Shown here piece after piece: positions 1 through 6,832 of a DNA stretch of 14,116 bases. A program made the translations under genes and the position numbers. The notes beneath the pieces are model-generated. The model saw only the letters and a program-made list of their open reading frames with translations, ran no database searches and was not told where the DNA came from. Position 1 is the first letter of the stretch, and every line of letters starts with the position of its first letter. The stretch is from an uncultured Lachnospiraceae bacterium (GTDB taxonomy: Bacteria; Bacillota; Clostridia; Lachnospirales; Lachnospiraceae): positions 1-14,116 of the forward strand of contig CAJKGK010000042.1 of NCBI GenBank assembly GCA_905199445.1, read 5' to 3'.

Positions 1-53
<53 letters not shown>

Positions 54-83
54 ATGATGTATCAAAGAAACTATATACATCAT
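54..83. repeat. Inverted repeat abutting the tRNA-fMet 5' end
   Basis: ATGATGTAT (54-62) and ATACATCAT (75-83) are perfect 9-base arms around a 12-base centre. One arm touches the first tRNA base; the other overlaps the -10 box. Because the distal arm lies upstream of the predicted start, it would act as DNA and not as an RNA hairpin. The function is unknown. Confidence 0.7.
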
Positions 84-107
84 AGCACTGTAAAAATTGA
101 ATGTCAA
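79..107 (-). promoter_or_regulatory. Sigma-A promoter of tRNA-fMet
   Basis: On the minus strand, TTGACA (107-102), a 17-base spacer and TATGAT (84-79) give a near-consensus promoter. Transcription would start near 72, leaving a leader of about 19 bases before the tRNA 5' end at 53. The -35 lies inside the small palindrome TGTCAATGACA (102-112). The spacer contains AATTTTTACAG, which recurs in the tRNA-Cys promoter. Confidence 0.85.
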
Positions 108-141
108 TGACACTTACACCAAAACTTTTCTGGCATTTTCG

Positions 142-1275
142 TCATTTTTTCTCAAATTCCGCCACAAATCCCATCATTCCCAGGATAATGCCCAGCAAAC
201 TCATTTCCATCGGACCTGATGACAGATAATACCACATGGGAAACAGCCTGCACAGCCACTGAATACTGGCAGGCACAATTGCAGGCACAACATGAACAAA
301 TACAGTTACAATCCCCATGACAAACAAAATTATGGCAGTCCCATGCAGACAAAACCGGCGAGTGACCACTGCAAGCACGAAATTCATGTAACCCCATACC
401 AAAAGTCCGAAAGCTCCTGTTCGCACCAGCTCTGACAAAAAATTTTCATAAAACCCGCTTCCTATCATTCCCACCAGCATACTCACACTACTGCAGACCA
501 CTGCAGCTGCAATGGCCAGCCAGGCGGTAAACTGTCTCGCCGGCCGACATGCTTTTAAGTAAAAATGCTTTTCTCTGTCTTCCAAAATACTGTAGCAGCC
601 TGAAAGCCCTCCAAGCGCCATCATCAATGCCATCATTCCCCGGCAAATTTCCTTAAGAAGACCAAGATTATCCGAAATCACCTGTCCAGGTTCCATATTA
701 TACTGAAATTCAAAGGTACTTCCGTCAGTCAAACGCCGTTGAAACACTGACCGCCAGTCCACACTTTTATCCTCAAAAATCTGAAGTGGCAGCTCTTTCG
801 CATTTTCCAGGTATGTATTCAAAATTTCCGGAGCATAGCACTGAAAAAGACATTGAAAAATAACCTCATTGATCACCGGATCCATCACCGTTTCCGGAGC
901 CGCTACGCAGCTGATCAAACTTCGTTTCTTCCCCTGATCTATAAGTGTTTTCAAATTGCCTGGAATGATATACCCACATTCTGCCTGCCTTGAAATCACT
1001 GCAGCTTCCAGGGATCGGGCATCCTCATATAAGCCAAAAGAAAAAAGTCCGTCTTTGGTGATCAGCGTATGTGATAACGTATTCAGGAATCCTTCATTTC
1101 CCGGCTGTGCAGTCTCAATATAAACGGCCACGCTAATTCCTTCATTTTCCTGTCTCTCAGTTACAGATAAAAAAATACAGGCCACAGGAAACACAATAAG
1201 AATCCCCCAGAAAACAGGCATTTTAAGCAGCCGTTTAAAACAAAGCATCAACCATTGGCTGTAATAAAATTTCAC
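142..1275 (-). CDS. ABC-2 type transporter permease (second of two)
   Basis: This 377-residue integral membrane protein has the layout of an ABC-2 export permease. It has one N-terminal membrane segment (about residues 20-38), an extracytoplasmic domain of roughly 165 residues (about 40-205), then a cluster of about five hydrophobic segments (about 208-370). It starts with GTG at 1275, and its start overlaps the stop of the upstream permease as GTGA, so translation is probably coupled; GGGGGTGG lies just before. It is the last gene of a four-gene operon with an ATPase (4285-4977), and probably forms the transmembrane heterodimer with the 1272-2510 product. The substrate cannot be told from sequence; peptides, antimicrobials or lipids are typical for the class. 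The family call is solid in topology and context, but I see no diagnostic motif for a named subgroup. Confidence 0.8.
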   Translation of the reverse strand: MKFYYSQWLMLCFKRLLKMPVFWGILIVFPVACIFLSVTERQENEGISVAVYIETAQPGNEGFLNTLSHTLITKDGLFSFGLYEDARSLEAAVISRQAECGYIIPGNLKTLIDQGKKRSLISCVAAPETVMDPVINEVIFQCLFQCYAPEILNTYLENAKELPLQIFEDKSVDWRSVFQRRLTDGSTFEFQYNMEPGQVISDNLGLLKEICRGMMALMMALGGLSGCYSILEDREKHFYLKACRPARQFTAWLAIAAAVVCSSVSMLVGMIGSGFYENFLSELVRTGAFGLLVWGYMNFVLAVVTRRFCLHGTAIILFVMGIVTVFVHVVPAIVPASIQWLCRLFPMWYYLSSGPMEMSLLGIILGMMGFVAEFEKK

Positions 1276-2510
1276 TTACTGTCCACCCCCGTCCAATGGG
1301 TTCCCAGCGCCGCTATACCAAGAAACACCACACTAAAAATCCCCAGCTGTCCAGCTGCCCTTGCCTGAAACCGGCCTGACACTGCCCCTTCAATCAATTG
1401 CATGATGGACTGTCCCGGAAGAAATTTTCCGGCCAGCCACAGATTTTGCGGCAAAAGCCCGGAAGGGATCAAGGCTCCGGCCGTTATAAGACATGCGGCA
1501 GTCAAGGCAAACATTAACATCACCCTTGCACCACGGCTCCTTACAAGCGCCTCAGCCATAATCATCAAAGCACTCACAGTCATTCCGGAAAAAAAAGCAG
1601 TCACCACAGACCACAGAAAACATTTTATAAGGCACACCCATATATCCCCGAAAGATAGTCCCAGAGGATTTTGAACAGCAACAAACACTGTGGTATAAAA
1701 AACAGTTAAAATCATCCACATCATTGCAAATATACAGCCATACTGAATCAGAAGATTCCGGCATTCTGATATACCGTAAATTTTCAGCTTTTCCCTCACC
1801 GAGATTTTCTCCCCATCAAGCGCAGCCGAACCGGCAGCTGCCAAAATCATTGTCAAAATAACAGCTGCCGCAGCTCCTGCATATATCCTCTGGCTTACCG
1901 CACCATAAGCTGAGACAATTTCCCTTTGAAAAATGTGCCCACGATTCAGCGCCAGGTCCAGATACGCCTCGTTAAGCGCATCCCAGGCCTGCTGTAAGAA
2001 CTGCTCAAGACCACATTCAATGTAACAGTCATAAATTGTATAAATCCCGGCCTGGGCAGCTGAAAGTATACCCGCCCCGGCCTGCGTCAAAGTTTGAAGC
2101 AGCGCCGCCGACAGCTGATCAATTTTTCCAAAAATGATTTTAACCGGCGTATTGGCACCGCTAATAATATCTTCAACTAAAGTTCCGGGTATATACATCA
2201 CCGCCTCAAGACTGCCTTCATCCAGCTGCTGACGGGCCTCATCCTCATCCAGATCAATAAATTCACAGGAAACCTTCACACTGTCCATTTTCTGAAGAAA
2301 ATCCAGCGCCGGCGCCATAACAGAGGAATCCCCTTCAACAACCATGCCAATCTTTATTTTTTCAAAATCATTGTTCTTCAGTAAGGCCTTTTGTGTACAA
2401 AAAGCAATTATACCGGCCGCAATGGCCAGTATAACTGCTCCTGTCAAAGTTTTTAATATACACACTGAAATTCTTTTAAATTCAAGAATTATATATGTTC
2501 CAAACCTCAT
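1272..2510 (-). CDS. ABC-2 type transporter permease (first of two)
   Basis: This 412-residue membrane protein has the same plan as its downstream partner: a first membrane helix at about 22-38, a soluble extracytoplasmic domain of about 165 residues (40-207), then about five hydrophobic segments (about 208-230, 255-280, 290-318, 328-350, 388-404). The shared layout suggests an ancient duplication giving a heterodimeric permease. The ATG at 2510 lies 5 bases after the stop of the ectodomain gene, with only a weak GGG upstream, so translation probably depends on coupling. Its TGA overlaps the GTG of the next gene. The neighbouring ATPase lacks a fused permease, so these two genes supply the membrane part of the transporter. 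Substrate unknown. Confidence 0.8.
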   Translation of the reverse strand: MRFGTYIILEFKRISVCILKTLTGAVILAIAAGIIAFCTQKALLKNNDFEKIKIGMVVEGDSSVMAPALDFLQKMDSVKVSCEFIDLDEDEARQQLDEGSLEAVMYIPGTLVEDIISGANTPVKIIFGKIDQLSAALLQTLTQAGAGILSAAQAGIYTIYDCYIECGLEQFLQQAWDALNEAYLDLALNRGHIFQREIVSAYGAVSQRIYAGAAAAVILTMILAAAGSAALDGEKISVREKLKIYGISECRNLLIQYGCIFAMMWMILTVFYTTVFVAVQNPLGLSFGDIWVCLIKCFLWSVVTAFFSGMTVSALMIMAEALVRSRGARVMLMFALTAACLITAGALIPSGLLPQNLWLAGKFLPGQSIMQLIEGAVSGRFQARAAGQLGIFSVVFLGIAALGTHWTGVDSK

Positions 2511-2515
2511 TTTTA

Positions 2516-4231
2516 CTATAACCCATAAACAGACATCAAAAATTCATAAAGATTCATCTGTATTTCCTGCATCAGTGTCTCCAGCTCACTTTGGCTCATG
2601 GCAAACAGATCATACACCGGTTCTTCTGGCTCCTGTATCTTCTCCTCCAACGGACCGACGCCCAATGTGCCTGTAAATGCTACATAGTTCGTTTGATCCG
2701 TGATATAAATTCTGTCCATAGTCATATCAAAGGATTTTCCTTCCTCCACATCGTTAAGAACACCTTCCATCCCAAGACTAAAGCCTTCACCGGATTCATC
2801 CTCAAATATATATTCGTATGAAAAATCTCCGTCTGTCTCATTGTAGTTTCCAATGGCATCAAAAGTTAAGACCGGCGTATCTCCGTCTTTCAACTGAATA
2901 TTCAGCCATGATGTGGTCATGTCCGATGTGGTTTCAAGTGTTTTTTCAAATTCAAATCCGCCCGGTGTTTCAGTCACACTGCTTAAATTTAAAAATCCAC
3001 GATACCCCTGCGCATAATCTGACGGGTCTGTAAATACCAGTTCAAAATGAATCCCAATCACATCCGATCCATCATCCGGATTGGTCAGCATAAGCTGTGC
3101 ATTCATCCCCGCCACCTTATGCTGCGATGTAAGGTAAACACCAGCCTTAAGATCATCCTGCAGCATTTTCTGCAAATCCGTTCTGAATTGGGCAATGTCT
3201 GCTGCCTCTATATCTACATCCACATTATAGGATTCAAATATCTGAGGATTTTTCTCCAGATCTTCAAGGAAATGATCCAGCAGCTGCATATAGTCATCTC
3301 TTTTTACAGATATGGTATATAAATCAGCCGACCATGTTTTTCCGCCATATTCAAACTCTTTTTTCTCATCGCCTTTGGCAACGATAAGATTATCATAAAT
3401 CTGAGCAGAATCTGCGGCATAGCGGGACAAAATGCCATTTTCATCTTCGTTCCCCGAGGTATTTCCAAACAAATTCATCGAAAAATCTTCGTCAACTTCA
3501 ACCGGACTGTTTTTTCCAAGTTCAGACGCATTATAAGCGCTGAGCATATTGTTTGTAGGAATACGTATATATCCTTCGTAAAATTCAGGCACAGCAAAAC
3601 AAAAATCTTCTTCATTTCCGTAAATATCTGCGGAAAACAACTCTGTTCCCATCACATCTATGGCAAAATTCCCACCCATCTGCTTATTTTCCATATCCTG
3701 CCCAAGGTGCATGGAAAAGCCAAAAGCATCTGTAAGAAAGCCTGATTCCATACCCTCTCCCGCAATATCGTCCAGGGAAAGTTCAAAATCCACATAACCT
3801 GCGCCTTGTTTCAAAGTTTCTCCAAGAGCCTTCATATCTATATGAGAAAGCACTGAAGCCTGATCCGGTATCACCAGACTTAATCCGGCCTCCGACAGCG
3901 CTGTCATTACCTTTGTTTTATCAGCAATAAACAACTTGGGAATCAATATCACACCGGCAATAGCCACTGCTACCGCTGCCACCCCGCACCCGATCATTAT
4001 ACCGATCTTTTTTCTGCTTTTTTTAGGTACCTCAGGCCCGGATTCATATGAACCGCGTTGGGACCAATCATCTGTTTCCCGGTCATCCATATGATTACTT
4101 CCAAACTGCTGATCATAGCTGCTGCGCTCATGATCCGACGTCCAACCGGCATCGTTATTTTGCGAATAATCTGATGTACTAAAATAACGCTCATCACCGG
4201 CATTATTGTTTTGAAATTTTTCATCTTTCAT
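2516..4231 (-). CDS. Single-pass membrane protein with large ectodomain, ABC operon subunit
   Basis: I do not recognise a named family with certainty. The 571-residue product has an acidic, Asn/Ser/Asp-rich low-complexity N-terminus (1-68), a basic KKSRKK cluster (70-75), one hydrophobic helix (about 76-98), and about 470 residues predicted outside the cell. The basic cluster before the helix predicts the N-terminus in the cytoplasm and the C-terminus outside. The ectodomain has alternating polar/hydrophobic stretches suggesting beta structure, and few cysteines. It sits between the ATPase (53-base gap) and the first permease (4-base gap), so it is almost certainly made with the transporter. 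A good AAAGGGGG ribosome site precedes its ATG. It may be a substrate-capturing, periplasm-facing or regulatory subunit, but that is inference from position and topology. Confidence 0.75.
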   Translation of the reverse strand: MKDEKFQNNNAGDERYFSTSDYSQNNDAGWTSDHERSSYDQQFGSNHMDDRETDDWSQRGSYESGPEVPKKSRKKIGIMIGCGVAAVAVAIAGVILIPKLFIADKTKVMTALSEAGLSLVIPDQASVLSHIDMKALGETLKQGAGYVDFELSLDDIAGEGMESGFLTDAFGFSMHLGQDMENKQMGGNFAIDVMGTELFSADIYGNEEDFCFAVPEFYEGYIRIPTNNMLSAYNASELGKNSPVEVDEDFSMNLFGNTSGNEDENGILSRYAADSAQIYDNLIVAKGDEKKEFEYGGKTWSADLYTISVKRDDYMQLLDHFLEDLEKNPQIFESYNVDVDIEAADIAQFRTDLQKMLQDDLKAGVYLTSQHKVAGMNAQLMLTNPDDGSDVIGIHFELVFTDPSDYAQGYRGFLNLSSVTETPGGFEFEKTLETTSDMTTSWLNIQLKDGDTPVLTFDAIGNYNETDGDFSYEYIFEDESGEGFSLGMEGVLNDVEEGKSFDMTMDRIYITDQTNYVAFTGTLGVGPLEEKIQEPEEPVYDLFAMSQSELETLMQEIQMNLYEFLMSVYGL

Positions 4232-4284
4232 AGTCTGCCCCCTTTGCTTGAAAACACCGTTTATAACGGCATCACTCTGAAATT

Positions 4285-4977
4285 TTACTGGTTCTGCCCA
4301 AAACAGGAAATAAGCTGTGCCCCCCGCAGTCTGGGATCTACCGATTCCAGATACTTATTCTTCATCACATAAAGCACATCACACAAATCCAGCTCCGCCT
4401 CCTCATGGGTCGCGATTACTACAGTCCCTTTCCGGCTCAGATAATATCTGAGAAAATCCCGTACATTCTCTTTACATACCAAATCCAGCGCAGCTCCCGG
4501 TTCATCTAAAATTAAAATCGGCGGATTTGCCGCAATAGCACATGCAATGCTTACTCGCTTTTTCTGACCGCCAGATAGTACGGACACCTTCCGATTTAAA
4601 ATATTTTTTAAATCCAGCATCGATAAAGTCTGGCTCTCTAACGCCTGCGCCACCTGACTGCGTCCGCCGTACCACAATCTTAAATTATCCATTACAGATA
4701 AATCATCCATCAGCGGATTTTCCTGAGGTACATACCCCACCTGTTTTGCAAAAAATCCAAGTTTTGAGGCTGCTGCCTGTCCGGAAATTTCCAATTTACC
4801 CTTATAATGGGTATAAACACCGGCCAGAATCTTCAAAAGTGTGGATTTACCGCACCCATTGGCACCGGCTATAGCTGCACACTGTCCCTGACACACTTCC
4901 ATATTCAAGTCTTTGATAATTTCATGCTTGCCATATGCATAAAACAGCTGCTGTGTCCTTATGATCGGAATATCCAT
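4285..4977 (-). CDS. ABC transporter ATP-binding protein
   Basis: This 230-residue nucleotide-binding subunit is complete: Walker A GANGCGKST (38-46), Q-loop in VPQEN (83-87), signature LSGGQ (134-138), Walker B ILILDEP (154-160) and the switch histidine in ATHEE (H191). Length and motifs fit a single-domain CcmA/ABC-2-type ATPase that drives export through separate permeases, here the two encoded downstream. It is the first gene of the operon; GGGAGG lies seven bases before its ATG. It would act at the inner face of the membrane as a homodimer with the two-permease core. The molecule transported cannot be deduced. Confidence 0.93.
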   Translation of the reverse strand: MDIPIIRTQQLFYAYGKHEIIKDLNMEVCQGQCAAIAGANGCGKSTLLKILAGVYTHYKGKLEISGQAAASKLGFFAKQVGYVPQENPLMDDLSVMDNLRLWYGGRSQVAQALESQTLSMLDLKNILNRKVSVLSGGQKKRVSIACAIAANPPILILDEPGAALDLVCKENVRDFLRYYLSRKGTVVIATHEEAELDLCDVLYVMKNKYLESVDPRLRGAQLISCFGQNQ

Positions 4978-5013
4978 ACACTACCTCCCTGCCCCCAGAC
5001 GGTCTTTTATTTC

Positions 5014-5029
5014 GGTATTTTGCAATACC
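5014..5029. repeat. Short inverted repeat in ABC operon leader
   Basis: GGTATT (5014-5019) and AATACC (5024-5029) flank a 4-base loop, between the putative ABC operon -10 and its first ATG. It could be an operator half-site pair or a small leader hairpin. Confidence 0.4.
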
Positions 5030-5054
5030 CGACACCTTTGTTTGATATAGTATT

Positions 5055-5060
5055 ATTATA
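5055..5060 (-). promoter_or_regulatory. Candidate -10 box of the ABC operon
   Basis: A perfect TATAAT lies on the minus strand about 78 bases before the ATPase ATG. No good -35 is found at 16-18 bases; TTGTAG is present only at a 20-base spacing (5086-5081). The promoter may therefore be weak or need an activator. Confidence 0.4.
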
Positions 5061-5102
5061 CTCGATCATCCGACTTTAATCTACAAAAAAATAAACGCAT
5101 TA

Positions 5103-5129
5103 TTAGCACTCATCCATTGACAGTGCTAA
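5103..5129 (+). promoter_or_regulatory. CIRCE operator (HrcA site) of hsp20
   Basis: TTAGCACTC (5103-5111), a 9-base spacer and CAGTGCTAA (5121-5129) match the CIRCE element with one changed base. The symmetry reaches further: 13-base perfect arms CATTATTAGCACT (5098-5110) and their complement (5122-5134). CIRCE is the binding site of the heat-shock repressor HrcA. It overlaps the -35 and spacer of the hsp20 promoter, the expected place for repression. Confidence 0.95.
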
Positions 5130-5145
5130 TAATGTGTGTTATATT
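5117..5145 (+). promoter_or_regulatory. Sigma-A promoter of hsp20
   Basis: A perfect -35 TTGACA (5117-5122), a 17-base spacer and TATATT (5140-5145). The start would be near 5152, giving a leader of about 62 bases. The -35 sits inside the CIRCE spacer and right arm, so HrcA binding would exclude RNA polymerase. Confidence 0.85.
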
Positions 5146-5213
5146 ATCATTATAACAATTAGTACATGCATTTAATTGATTTATAAAATCGAATTGATCA
5201 GGAGGAATTTACG

Positions 5214-5642
5214 ATGATATCAAGAAATAATTATGGCTTAAACTTATTTGATGAATTTTTTAAAGATCCTTTTTTTAGTTCCGCTTACACAGAAGGTCAT
5301 GATAAACCGATGCGAACCGATATTTACGAGAAGGATGGAATGTACCTGCTTGAAATCGAGCTTCCCGGATTTTCAAGAGAAGATATTCAGGCCGAACTGG
5401 ACAAAGGTTACCTGACAATTACTGCAAAACGCAGCAAACGTATTGAAGAAGGCCAGGATCGCTGCCGCCTGATTCACCAGGAGCGTTATCACGGCTCATA
5501 TACCAGAAGCTTTTTTGTAGGTGAAGAGCTGGAACAGGAAGATATTAAAGCCTCCTTCCATAACGGTATCCTTAAACTCACCGTTCCAAAGCATGTGACA
5601 AGAAAAATTGAAGACACAAAAAAATATATTGCAATTGAATAA
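5214..5642 (+). CDS. hsp20: Small heat-shock protein, Hsp20/alpha-crystallin family
   Basis: This 142-residue cytoplasmic ATP-independent chaperone holds unfolding proteins in a refoldable state. The alpha-crystallin domain runs from about residue 32 (MRTDIYEKDG) to about 126, with the conserved ELPGFSREDI segment (49-58) and the NGILKLTVPK strand (117-126). A C-terminal I-x-I anchor (IAI, 139-141) would dock neighbouring dimers in the oligomer. The short N-terminal arm is rich in Phe (LFDEFFKDPFF), as usual for substrate binding. Start ATG at 5214 follows AGGAGG (5200-5205). It is monocistronic, under a sigma-A promoter with a CIRCE operator, and ends at a strong terminator. In the best-studied Gram-positives CIRCE controls groE and dnaK; use for Hsp20 is less classic, but the site here is clear. 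Confidence 0.95.
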   Translation: MISRNNYGLNLFDEFFKDPFFSSAYTEGHDKPMRTDIYEKDGMYLLEIELPGFSREDIQAELDKGYLTITAKRSKRIEEGQDRCRLIHQERYHGSYTRSFFVGEELEQEDIKASFHNGILKLTVPKHVTRKIEDTKKYIAIE

Positions 5643-5645
5643 TTC

Positions 5646-5673
5646 AAAGGGGCCTTGAGGTCCCTTTATTTTA
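5646..5673 (+). terminator. Rho-independent terminator of hsp20
   Basis: AAAGGGGCC (5646-5654) pairs with GGTCCCTTT (5659-5667), a 9-base stem with one G-U pair and a TTGA loop. A TTTATTTTA tail follows. It begins four bases after the hsp20 stop. Confidence 0.92.
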
Positions 5674-5709
5674 CTAATGCAAAAAACGCATAACAAAATC
5701 GGCACTTTT

Positions 5710-5731
5710 CCAGATTTTACCTAAAATCTGG
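5710..5731. repeat. 22-base perfect palindrome, possible operator
   Basis: CCAGATTTTA (5710-5719) and TAAAATCTGG (5722-5731) are perfect 10-base arms around CC. There is no U-tract on either side, so it is not an intrinsic terminator. It lies about 100 bases upstream of the predicted start of the next gene and could bind a dimeric regulator. Confidence 0.5.
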
Positions 5732-5786
5732 TGATCTTCCACATTATATTTCTCCCATCCATGAATTTTACAATGCAAAATCCATA

Positions 5787-5816
5787 TTGGACAAACCCCA
5801 AAAACCTGATTATAAT
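5787..5816 (+). promoter_or_regulatory. Sigma-A promoter of the EthD-like gene
   Basis: TTGGAC (5787-5792), an 18-base spacer and a perfect TATAAT (5811-5816). The start would be near 5823, giving a leader of about 73 bases. That leader carries two CTGTAC copies 21 bases apart (5836-5841 and 5857-5862). Confidence 0.75.
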
Positions 5817-5895
5817 AAAAAGTATGATTACATAACTGTACTTTTTTAAACAAAATCTGTACACTATTTTCAGAGAAGGTAAAGGAGAGATTATC

Positions 5896-6732
5896 ATGTG
5901 CGCTGAATTCAGACCTATGAGAAGTTTAATCTATGTTGACTGTGTCAAAGAACAGTATCGTGTCAAACTGAGACACTGGCTGTACAAATATCATGTGCCA
6001 GACAGTATTGCACATTTTGAACCTTATGTTACAAAATACTGCTTCTATCCTGCATTGCCATCCCCAACTGACCCGGAAAAATTCGGCGTCATCCGTATGC
6101 AGCTGACAGAACATTACTGGTTAATTAACGAACTGCTTCCCGAATATAAGAGCAAAACCATCACAGAATACTTCCCCACAGATGTATTAAAATGGCAGGG
6201 ACAGATTCCGGATACAGTGGAAGAAACCGCATTAATCGACGGCGATGATGCCCGCAGTTCAGGACGCTGCCCACAGGGACATCCTTTTGTTTTTGCCTTT
6301 GTTCCAATCTGCTTTGAAGATGATATCAAAGGTGCCGGCCGCACCATCGAAGACGGACCAAACTATCGCTGGCAGTTTATGATTTCCTATCCAGACGGTG
6401 TTTCCCAGGAAGAAGGCGACAAATGGTTTTACGAAGAGCTGGCGCCCGCTTTAAAGGATCAGCCTGAAGTCACAAGGCTTCTTTCCTCCAAGATCATGCA
6501 GGATGTGAATGGCTGTCCATTCAACCGTGTTGTTGAAGTATGGTTTGAAGGTCCGGATCAGTGGAACAAAGTTGTAAATGATATTTCCAAATCCATCAAA
6601 AAGCCGGAATGGGCTATGACAGATGCCTTCCCATTCCTTCCCGGATATACAAAATTCGTAAGTATTTTCCTTTCTGACTATGCAGAAAGCAACAACCTGG
6701 CTCAATACCGCGGTTACATTGCCATGAGATAA
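5896..6732 (+). CDS. Uncharacterised protein with two EthD-like (dimeric alpha-beta barrel) halves
   Basis: I do not recognise a named function. The 278-residue product is soluble, with no signal peptide. Residues about 9-80 look like an EthD/ferredoxin-like unit: strand SLIYVDCV, then YRVKLRHWLYKYHVP and a following strand KFGVIRMQL. Residues about 158-230 repeat the pattern: RWQFMISYPDGVS, DKWFYEELAPALKDQPEV, RVVEVWFEG. Such tandem units usually fold together into one alpha-beta barrel; members are often small oxidative or isomerising enzymes, or have unknown function. A third stretch (231-278) is rich in aromatics. Start ATG at 5896 follows AAAGGAGAG. The gene has its own promoter and a shared terminator, so it is monocistronic. 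The fold assignment is pattern-based and moderate; no catalytic residues can be claimed. Confidence 0.65.
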   Translation: MCAEFRPMRSLIYVDCVKEQYRVKLRHWLYKYHVPDSIAHFEPYVTKYCFYPALPSPTDPEKFGVIRMQLTEHYWLINELLPEYKSKTITEYFPTDVLKWQGQIPDTVEETALIDGDDARSSGRCPQGHPFVFAFVPICFEDDIKGAGRTIEDGPNYRWQFMISYPDGVSQEEGDKWFYEELAPALKDQPEVTRLLSSKIMQDVNGCPFNRVVEVWFEGPDQWNKVVNDISKSIKKPEWAMTDAFPFLPGYTKFVSIFLSDYAESNNLAQYRGYIAMR

Positions 6733-6741
6733 CAGGCACAT

Positions 6742-6788
6742 AAAAAGATGCTGAGACTGCCAATTTGGTTTTGTCTCAGCACCTTTTT
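6742..6788. terminator. Bidirectional terminator between convergent genes
   Basis: TGCTGAGAC (6749-6757) pairs with GTCTCAGCA (6773-6781). An A-run precedes the stem and a T-run follows it (AAAAAG / CTTTTT), so it can end transcription from both the EthD-like gene (plus) and relP (minus). Confidence 0.9.
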
Positions 6789-6832
6789 GTCATTCATTTA
6801 TATTCCATTTTTAGTCTTGAATTTTATATCTT

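Noticed and set aside
54..83. RNA hairpin in the tRNA-fMet leader
   Set aside because: The distal arm contains the -10 box and lies upstream of the predicted start, so it should not be transcribed from that promoter.
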